Shown here one piece after another: positions 58,504 through 64,000 of a stretch of 64,000 bases of DNA (the first letter of the stretch is position 1; every line of letters begins with the position of its first letter). Origin of the DNA: Prevotella sp. P5-108 (lineage in GTDB: Bacteria > Bacteroidota > Bacteroidia > Bacteroidales > Bacteroidaceae); contig NZ_NPJJ01000038.1 of the NCBI RefSeq assembly GCF_002251385.1, forward strand, positions 62,001 to 126,000. Reading direction: 5' to 3'. Position numbers and translations under genes: made by a program. The notes beneath the pieces were generated by a model. That model did no database searches, was not told the DNA's origin, and saw nothing but the letters and a program-made list of their open reading frames with translations.

Positions 58504-60060
58504 TTAGAAGCGGTAGCTCAGCGTAGCCATCACCTGGTTGCGGTCGTGGCTCACCTTGGTGGCTCTTACGATGCAGTTGTTTTCGGGGTTGGTGTCACCG
58601 TAGTAGCTCATGAAGGGGTAGAAGTCGCCATTGGTATGGCTGTACTGGTAAGCCAGGTCGAGGTTGATGTTCTTGCTGGCTTGGAATCCCAGACCCAGAG
58701 TGAAGCGGTTGGTGGCTTTCCAGTTGGTGTAGTCGGTAGAGGTAGCGTAGCCCGAACCGGGAGACTCGAGCGAACCGTCGCGGAAGCCGTTCTCGTCGAA
58801 GACGGCAGAAACCCAGTTGTAGCCTGCGCGCAGAGCCAGTGTAGGCAGTGGCTTGAACTCGGCACCCAACTTGAGGGTATGCACACCCTTGAGCGTGCGC
58901 TCGGTATGGGCGTTCATCACGTCGTCGCTGCTGCTGGTGTCATAGGCGTCGCCGTACCATGGGTCGTAGTATGTGCCGTCTATCACGCGGTTGTCTATGC
59001 TGCCATAGTCAGAATACTCATAGGTGGCACCCAGGGCGAGGTAGCTGCCCACGGTGTGACCGAGACTCACGCCAAATTTCCATGGAGTATATATCTTGTA
59101 CTCGTAGTTGCAGTAGTTGCGGATGTAAGCGCTGCTGTTGTTATCCGACAGGTTTCCGCTGTACTGTACAAAGCCGCTGCCGGCGTCGCCCCTCAGTTTC
59201 AGGTCATAGAAGACAGGGCTGTTGATGTACAGACCCACGCGGAAAGGCGAGCCGTCAATGGGCAGGAAGATGGCACCCACCTTGACATCGACGCCAGTAC
59301 CGTCTATCTTCAGCCGTTCGGCAGAGGCACCGTTGGTGTTCTGCTCCAACTGCTCAAAGTAGGTACTGCTGGAGCGATAGTTCACATCATGTAAGCCCGC
59401 GGTGACTCCGAGGTAGAAGCTGTTGCTCACAGCGCCACTGATGTTGAAGTCGTAGACGCCGATGTAACCATGCTGGTACTGGCCGAAGTCAAAAGCCTGG
59501 CCGTCGTAGTAGTCCATGTATTTATTGCCCTGGTCGTCGGTCTTCTCGAGTATCTTCTTGTAGTTGGCATCAATGGCGTTCCAACCCCATTCGCCCACCT
59601 TGTCGTACTTGATGGCCGAGAGCTTGTTCTGTGAAGCCATAGAGAGCGCACCGCTGGCAGTAAGTATCTGGTCGAAGTTGCGGCTTTTGTGGTAGTTGAA
59701 GCCCACGTTGATGCAGGGCTTGCCGTTAATCTTGAGCGGAGCCACGATACCTATCTGGTCAAAGCTGTCATTGGTCTTGTGACCGCCGCTCACGCTGTGG
59801 CTCTCCACGCCGTTCTGCCATACCAGTCCGCCGGTGACACTCACCTGGGTACGGCTGAAGAAGCCTGTACCGGCAGGGTTGCTGGTCATCGTCGAGATGT
59901 CGGCACCCAGCGCCTCCATAGCGCCACCCATACCTACGTAGCGGGCGGTACCGTTGAGGTCGTTGCCGATGAGCTTGGTATCTTGATATGTCTCCTGGGC
60001 GGTGGCTGTCAGGGCAGTCATCGAAGCCAACAGGGCAAAAAACAAATTCTTGGTGTTCAT
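58504..60060 (-). CDS. outer-membrane protein of the OmpP1/FadL family
   Basis: 518-aa beta-barrel protein with a signal peptide (NLFFALLASMTALTATAQ). The N-terminus TARYVGMGGAMEALGADIST followed by NPAGTGFF is the conserved hatch region of Bacteroidetes OmpP1/FadL-like proteins, which let hydrophobic compounds cross the outer membrane. The rest alternates polar and aromatic residues and ends in LSYRF, with the terminal Phe favoured for barrel assembly. The transported compound is unknown. It is followed by a gene for another exported protein upstream on the same strand. Confidence 0.86.
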   Translation of the reverse strand: MNTKNLFFALLASMTALTATAQETYQDTKLIGNDLNGTARYVGMGGAMEALGADISTMTSNPAGTGFFSRTQVSVTGGLVWQNGVESHSVSGGHKTNDSFDQIGIVAPLKINGKPCINVGFNYHKSRNFDQILTASGALSMASQNKLSAIKYDKVGEWGWNAIDANYKKILEKTDDQGNKYMDYYDGQAFDFGQYQHGYIGVYDFNISGAVSNSFYLGVTAGLHDVNYRSSSTYFEQLEQNTNGASAERLKIDGTGVDVKVGAIFLPIDGSPFRVGLYINSPVFYDLKLRGDAGSGFVQYSGNLSDNNSSAYIRNYCNYEYKIYTPWKFGVSLGHTVGSYLALGATYEYSDYGSIDNRVIDGTYYDPWYGDAYDTSSSDDVMNAHTERTLKGVHTLKLGAEFKPLPTLALRAGYNWVSAVFDENGFRDGSLESPGSGYATSTDYTNWKATNRFTLGLGFQASKNINLDLAYQYSHTNGDFYPFMSYYGDTNPENNCIVRATKVSHDRNQVMATLSYRF

Positions 60061-60107
60061 AATCTTATCTGTTTGTTATAGTTTTCAACTGTGTGTTGGG
60101 GTTTGTG

Positions 60108-61019
60108 TTATCGGTGTCCGCCACCAAAGCGTCCGCCGCCACCACCACCGGTGTGTCCGCCGCCGAAGCCGCCCCCGCGTGAACCGCCAAATCCGCCGCC
60201 AAACGAACCAGAGGGCATCGAGGGCGTGCTGGGACGCCCACCGAAGTTATAGTTGTCCTGGCGGGTAGGGTTGTTGCGGTTGCCGAAGGTGCGGTTGTCG
60301 TAGGTACGACTGTTGCGCCCGCCAAATGAGCGCGTGCCGTTCTGTCCGTATGCCACGCTGCGGCCCGACCTCTGACGCTGCGTCCCGCCCCAAGAGCGGT
60401 AGCCGGCATAACCGCCACGGCTGCCACTGTGGGTGACATAGACGCCGCCCCAGTAGCCCGGCCATCCCCAGCCATGGTAGTAGCCTGGCCATCCCCAACC
60501 TGCATAGTAGTAGGGATTGTACCAGCCATAGTAGCCATAATATCTGGGATACCAGGGGTCGTAGAACGGGTCGCCATACCATGGGTCATACCACGCCCAA
60601 CGCCAATAGTAGGGCGAATATCCATAACTATAGCGGTAGCTGTAGAGCCATGGGTCGTAGTAGCCGTCCCATCGGCTCATGCGGCGGCTGTAGGCAAAGT
60701 CGTCGTCGACAGCGTTGTTGCGGTATTTGGCCACAAAGGTAGTGTCTACATACGCCGAGTCGGGATAGACACCATTGCCCTGCTGAAACTGGATGATGTC
60801 GTTGCCCAGACTGTCATTGCCCAACTTCTGATAATGGCTCCAGTATTTGCCACGACGGTTATATTCATCCACATCACGGTTGCTGCCCACATAGTATGCG
60901 GGCTCGGTGTCGGCCGAAGCCTGCGCCTTCTTCTTCGGGGTGAAATAGAGGTCATCCTGTGCCATCGCCGAGAGCGGTAGAGCACAGAGAAGCACTGCAA
61001 GAATATACAATTGTTTCAT
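60108..61019 (-). CDS. exported Tyr/Trp/Gly-rich low-complexity protein
   Basis: 303 aa with a signal peptide (KQLYILAVLLCALPLSAMAQ). Residues about 115-200 are extremely rich in Tyr, Trp, Pro and Gly (YYGYYGWYNPYYYAGWGWPG), and the last about 50 residues are Gly/Arg/Ser-rich with a His-containing end. I recognise no domain. The composition suggests an unfolded or surface-binding exported protein. It lies 47 nt upstream of the OmpP1/FadL-like gene, with which it may be co-transcribed, and has a duplicated -7-like element upstream. Confidence 0.75.
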   Translation of the reverse strand: MKQLYILAVLLCALPLSAMAQDDLYFTPKKKAQASADTEPAYYVGSNRDVDEYNRRGKYWSHYQKLGNDSLGNDIIQFQQGNGVYPDSAYVDTTFVAKYRNNAVDDDFAYSRRMSRWDGYYDPWLYSYRYSYGYSPYYWRWAWYDPWYGDPFYDPWYPRYYGYYGWYNPYYYAGWGWPGYYHGWGWPGYWGGVYVTHSGSRGGYAGYRSWGGTQRQRSGRSVAYGQNGTRSFGGRNSRTYDNRTFGNRNNPTRQDNYNFGGRPSTPSMPSGSFGGGFGGSRGGGFGGGHTGGGGGGRFGGGHR

Positions 61020-61055
61020 ATCTCTTATTACTTTTAATAGCTATTCAGTATCTTA

Positions 61056-61091
61056 CACTGCAAAATTAGTACCATTGTCACTGCAAAATTA
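61056..61091 (-). promoter_or_regulatory. duplicated 13-bp element with two -7-like boxes
   Basis: CACTGCAAAATTA occurs at 61056-61068 and 61079-61091, 23 bp apart. Read on the minus strand, each is TAATTTTGCAGTG and contains a perfect -7 box TAATTTTG, so they may be tandem promoters of the exported protein gene or a repeated operator. Confidence 0.55.
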
Positions 61092-61134
61092 AGGAAAAAC
61101 CCTAAAGGATGGTAGGTTTTTCCCTATTAATTTA

Positions 61135-61142
61135 TAAATTTG
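61135..61142 (+). promoter_or_regulatory. -7 box of the prmA promoter
   Basis: TAAATTTG fits the consensus, 39 nt before the prmA start codon. A TTTT about 17-20 nt upstream may act as the -33 element. Confidence 0.5.
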
Positions 61143-61181
61143 TAACGCAATTATAAAAGTTTAATCAATAGGAGTATATAT

Positions 61182-62039
61182 ATGAAGTATTTGGCAGCCC
61201 ATTTCGAGATTGCTTGCATGGACGACATGATGCAGATTGCCCGCGACCTGCTCATGGATGTGGCCGGCGAAGCGGGTTTTGAATCCTTTGAAGACACCGA
61301 GCGTGGCGTTGACGGTTATGTGCAGGAACAGCTCTTCGACCGCCAGTTGCTCGAAGATGGCATAGCTTCCTTTCCGCTCGATGGAGTAAGCATTGTATAT
61401 AATATTAATAAGGTGGAGGACCAGGACTGGAACGCTGTGTGGGAAGAGCAGGGCTTTGAGCCTATCGACATCGACCATCGCGTGGTGGTCTATGACGCCA
61501 AGGGCGAGGTGCCCCAGCACGATGCCGGCGCCGTGATGATAGGCATCGATGCGCGTCAGGCTTTTGGCACAGGTACCCACGAGACCACGCAGATGATAAT
61601 CGCCTCGCTGCTCGATATGCAGCTCGAGGGCAAGAGCGTGCTCGACTGTGGCTGTGGCACCGGCATCCTCTCTATAGCCGCCGCCAAGTGTGGCGCCACG
61701 CACTGCGTGGGCTACGACATCGACGAATGGAGTGTGGACAACAGCCGCCACAATGCGCAGCTCAATGGTGTGGATATGCAGGTGCTGCTGGGCGACGCGT
61801 CGGTCACAGCCACGCTCAATGAGAAGTTCGATGTGGTTCTGGCCAACATCAATCGCAACATCCTGCTGGCAGACATGCCTGCCTTTGTCGGCGTGATGAA
61901 GGAGGGTGGGGCGCTCATATTGAGCGGATTTTATCCCTCCGATGCCGCCATGCTCAGCGACAAGGCTGCCACCTTGGGTCTCACGCTCACCGAGCAGAAG
62001 AGCAATGGCGACTGGGCGTGCCTCATGTTCAGCAAGTAG
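61182..62039 (+). CDS. prmA: ribosomal protein L11 methyltransferase
   Basis: Methylates ribosomal protein L11. The 285-aa protein has an N-terminal L11-recognition domain (residues about 1-100) and a methyltransferase domain with AFGTGTHETTQMII, VLDCGCGTGILSIAAAKCGA and VLANINRNILLADMP. All match PrmA. It is a single gene with its own promoter, followed by a strong hairpin. Confidence 0.94.
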   Translation: MKYLAAHFEIACMDDMMQIARDLLMDVAGEAGFESFEDTERGVDGYVQEQLFDRQLLEDGIASFPLDGVSIVYNINKVEDQDWNAVWEEQGFEPIDIDHRVVVYDAKGEVPQHDAGAVMIGIDARQAFGTGTHETTQMIIASLLDMQLEGKSVLDCGCGTGILSIAAAKCGATHCVGYDIDEWSVDNSRHNAQLNGVDMQVLLGDASVTATLNEKFDVVLANINRNILLADMPAFVGVMKEGGALILSGFYPSDAAMLSDKAATLGLTLTEQKSNGDWACLMFSK

Positions 62040-62086
62040 ACTAAGATGCTCCGCACCGGATGTTCCGGCAGCAGAGCGACCGATAA

Positions 62087-62132
62087 GACGACCGCCGCAC
62101 GGATGACCACTGGTCTCTGTGCGGCGGTCGTC
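62087..62132 (+). other. long hairpin after prmA
   Basis: GACGACCGCCGCAC (62087-62100) and GTGCGGCGGTCGTC (62119-62132) form a perfect 14-bp stem around an 18-nt loop. There is no T tract; it may still end or protect the prmA mRNA. Confidence 0.65.
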
Positions 62133-62165
62133 GGTATATGTGCCACCACTGTCAGCCCGTAGCAG

Positions 62166-62295
62166 CATCGCCAAAAGTCTGCCGTGATGCTTTCTAAACA
62201 CAATGCGTGGTGGGAAACGTGTAATTCAAGTCTTGCAACCATCATTTCATACTTGGAATTTCTAAATTCCAACTTTGAAATCATCGTGAAGATGG
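62166..62295 (-). repeat. dispersed intergenic repeat, copy C (inverted)
   Basis: On the minus strand it contains CACCACGCA (62204-62212) and CGGCAGACTTT (62174-62184), 28 nt apart exactly as in copy B. The TTGCAA block also occurs, but 12 nt nearer than in copies A and B. The left end, CCATCTTCACGATGATTTCA, resembles the start of copy A. Confidence 0.6.
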
Positions 62296-62334
62296 TCGCG
62301 GCAGAGTCGGCGTTATCCTCCTATGTGCTGAAGG

Positions 62335-62397
62335 TGCCCTCTACGCTGGTGGGGATACCCTCTACGCTGGTGGGGATACCCTCTACGCCGCTGGTGA
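62335..62397. repeat. three tandem copies of a 21-bp unit
   Basis: CCCTCTACGCTGGTGGGGATA is repeated at 62335 and 62356, with a diverged third copy at 62377. The unit length is a multiple of three, and a 77-aa frame (62184-62417) crosses it as repeats of PSTLVGI, but this frame lies largely in repeat copy C and is probably not a gene. The rest of the gap up to 62522 shows nothing. Confidence 0.8.
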
Positions 62398-62522
62398 TGG
62401 TCTCGGCGCCGACATAGTGGCATGCGGCCATGACGGTCACGGACGGCAGGGATGTAGATGATAAAGATGTGGGGATGGCGCTGCGGTGCGATGTGCCGGA
62501 GGCGGATAGGGGATGGCGCCCA

Positions 62523-63395
62523 TCAATAGGTATCTTCGTGACTGCCTATTGTGAGTTTCTTGAGGTCATAGTAAGAACCATTGTAGACATTGAAGTCTAC
62601 GGGACCCTTGATGCCAGGCAGACGGCCAGCATCGGTGTGTTGCCAGAATTTCCATGCACCCTTGTATTCTATCTTGGGCACATAGTAGTGGGCTATCCAG
62701 TATGGATAGTCGTCAAAGACAGGAGCGCTGAGATACTTCTCCTTGAACTTGTAATAGGTGTAGAGGATGGGCTTGACATGATAACGATCTTCCACGATAT
62801 GCAGCCACGTGAGTATGTCGCGCTGGAACTCCTCTATCGACTTGTCCTTGGGCGCGTGCTCTATATCCAGCACGGGTGGAAGGTCTCCCTCTTCGAGCTT
62901 AACCTTCTCAAGAAAGTAATAAGCCTGCTGGCGGGCCGACGATTTGTTGCTCCAGAAGTGGTAGGCACCACGAATAAAACCATATTCGAGTGCATTGTGG
63001 AAGTTACTCTTGAAGTTTTCGTCCATGCGGCTGGCTCCCTCGGTCGACTTGATGATGACAAATCTCAGCGGGCAGCCTGAAATCATGCCTCCTTGCAGCT
63101 TGTCCCAGTCTATGTTGCCCTGGTAGTGGGATATGTCAATGCCGTGTATCTCGAAACCCTTAGGATATCTGGACTCGCCATAGAGGGCACGCCATCTGAA
63201 GCCAGTAGGACCGACGAAGAAATAGTAGAAAGCCCAACAATAGAGAACGGTTACCGCGAGACCACCAACCCAGAATGTCCAACGCGGCATGCGGTGATGC
63301 CAACGATGGGCACCACGCCGAGTGGCACCACGCTTGGTCTTGCTGTGGTGTGACTTGGGGGTAGTGATGTTGTGGGTAATCTTTCTCTTATCCAT
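62523..63395 (-). CDS. GH25 lysozyme-like muramidase, membrane-anchored
   Basis: 290 aa. A basic Thr/Arg/His-rich N-terminus and one membrane helix (WVGGLAVTVLYCWAFYYFFV) are followed by the GH25 domain: IHGIDISHYQGNIDWDKLQ with the catalytic-type Asp, FVIIKSTEGASRMD, YHFWSNKSSARQQA and LPPVLDIEH with the Asp/Glu pair. It should hydrolyse the MurNAc-GlcNAc bond of peptidoglycan from a membrane-tethered position. Whether it acts on its own wall or on competitors is unknown. Confidence 0.9.
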   Translation of the reverse strand: MDKRKITHNITTPKSHHSKTKRGATRRGAHRWHHRMPRWTFWVGGLAVTVLYCWAFYYFFVGPTGFRWRALYGESRYPKGFEIHGIDISHYQGNIDWDKLQGGMISGCPLRFVIIKSTEGASRMDENFKSNFHNALEYGFIRGAYHFWSNKSSARQQAYYFLEKVKLEEGDLPPVLDIEHAPKDKSIEEFQRDILTWLHIVEDRYHVKPILYTYYKFKEKYLSAPVFDDYPYWIAHYYVPKIEYKGAWKFWQHTDAGRLPGIKGPVDFNVYNGSYYDLKKLTIGSHEDTY

Positions 63396-63402
63396 GTAAA
63401 AA

Positions 63403-63458
63403 ATGCACCGGATATCCCTGGTTCAGCGCAGTGGCTGCTTCAGGACAATCCGGTGCAT
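63403..63458 (-). terminator. terminator of the PPi-phosphofructokinase gene
   Basis: ATCCGGTGCAT (63448-63458) and ATGCACCGGAT (63403-63413) pair across a long loop. On the minus strand the hairpin is followed directly by TTTTTT. Confidence 0.82.
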
Positions 63459-63472
63459 GAATATCATTCTAA

Positions 63473-64000
63473 TTATTTACCAAGCTGTTCGAGCGACAGT
63501 GTGCGTGTGGTGCGGTCGCAAACTGAAGCGGGACCCCAGTACTGGATAGGACCGGGATAGACATAGCAGGTCTCCTTGGCCCACTCGTCGCGCTTCTCGG
63601 CGAACTTCTTGAAGGGCGCACCGTCGAGCTCTACGAGAGCCTTGCGGATTACGGGCTTCATCTCGCCGTTGCGGCGCTCCATGTTCATCATCATGGTGAT
63701 TGGCACACCTCCTGCCTTCCACTCATCGGTGGGAGCGGTAGTGTTCTTGACGATGGCCATGTAGCCAGTCTTGCCGTTGGCAATCAGCTGAACGGCGCTT
63801 ACGCCGAGTGCATAGCAATAGTCTGCGTCGAAGTTTGATGGAGCAGCGCAGCGTCCTTCATAACCAAAGAAGTGGTGGATAGCTGCAAATTTGCCAACAA
63901 ACTTGCCCTCGTTCTTCCACTCAGCCAACTTGTCGGCTACCATGTCAGAGATGAGCTTCTCGGTCTCGATGAGCGATACCTGTACGTTTCCGTGGGGGTC
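63473..64000 (-). CDS. pyrophosphate-fructose 6-phosphate 1-phosphotransferase, C-terminal part
   Basis: The frame is open to the window edge, starting [20 protein letters not shown], so the 5' part is outside. [39 protein letters not shown] and the end [24 protein letters not shown] match the long, PPi-dependent phosphofructokinases (EC 2.7.1.90) of Bacteroidetes. The enzyme works reversibly in glycolysis with pyrophosphate. Only 175 residues are visible, so the donor-specifying motif cannot be checked. Confidence 0.9.
   Translation of the reverse strand, partial: DPHGNVQVSLIETEKLISDMVADKLAEWKNEGKFVGKFAAIHHFFGYEGRCAAPSNFDADYCYALGVSAVQLIANGKTGYMAIVKNTTAPTDEWKAGGVPITMMMNMERRNGEMKPVIRKALVELDGAPFKKFAEKRDEWAKETCYVYPGPIQYWGPASVCDRTTRTLSLEQLGK

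Noticed and set aside
62335..62397. Short tandem repeat considered as a CRISPR remnant
   Set aside because: The units are directly adjacent with no spacers, and no cas gene is present.

Overview
The window looks like chromosomal DNA from a member of the Bacteroidales, most likely Prevotellaceae or a close relative; no species is claimed. The evidence is as follows. Many start regions carry the Bacteroidetes promoter pattern (-33 TTTG, 19-20 nt spacer, -7 TAnnTTTG) and lack Shine-Dalgarno sites. The ATP synthase operon has the order atpD-C-I-B-E-F-H-A-G with a short epsilon subunit. Other typical genes are a GT117 (DUF2723) protein, a glycogen cluster with a GH57-like protein, a pyrophosphate-dependent phosphofructokinase and a Trp-codon leader peptide before the trp operon. 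By eye the coding DNA is moderately GC-rich and the intergenic DNA AT-richer. I see no transposase, integrase, phage gene, rRNA or CRISPR array.

Layout. 1-1720: the end of an M15 peptidase and three small unknown proteins. 1820-3165: asnA (minus strand) and a tRNA-Arg(CCG). 3597-9598: serine acetyltransferase, an RlmL-like methyltransferase, a DPP IV-like S9 peptidase and purD. 9661-12594: a membrane protein, a YqaA-like protein, and a zinc/manganese-type binding lipoprotein with its ATPase but no permease. 12753-17606: GT117 protein, polysaccharide deacetylase, queG. 18120-23081: flippase and glycosyltransferase, then a NhaD-type antiporter and pfkA. 23117-30439: complete F1Fo ATP synthase operon. 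30806-35747: a sugar-kinase-like/RapZ fusion, greA, a MurU-like nucleotidyltransferase and guaA. 35841-40284: secreted DUF7477-like zinc-finger protein, PHP protein, mscL, gapdh. 40500-42383: miaA and a lipid kinase. 42652-47343: three-gene glycogen cluster. 47344-48220: a long, structure-rich intergenic region with a probable small RNA. 48221-49491: ECF sigma factor and rpe. 49868-56667: trp leader plus trpD-C-F-A-B-E-G. 56766-61019: three minus-strand envelope or secreted proteins. 61182-62039: prmA. 62523-64000: GH25 lysozyme and the 3' part of a PPi-phosphofructokinase.

The most notable non-genic signals are: (i) two intergenic 90-bp near-palindromes (3268-3357 and 47775-47864) that align without gaps; (ii) a roughly 130-150-bp repeat in three intergenic regions (17681-17830, 32430-32570 and, inverted, 62166-62295); (iii) a promoter-hairpin-terminator unit at 47963-48069 that looks like an undescribed small RNA; and (iv) a trp attenuator whose leader peptide has three consecutive Trp codons. 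The gene-level observations most worth checking are the kinase/RapZ fusion beside a MurU-like enzyme, the secreted DUF7477-like zinc-finger protein, and the GH57-like protein lacking the usual catalytic motifs.
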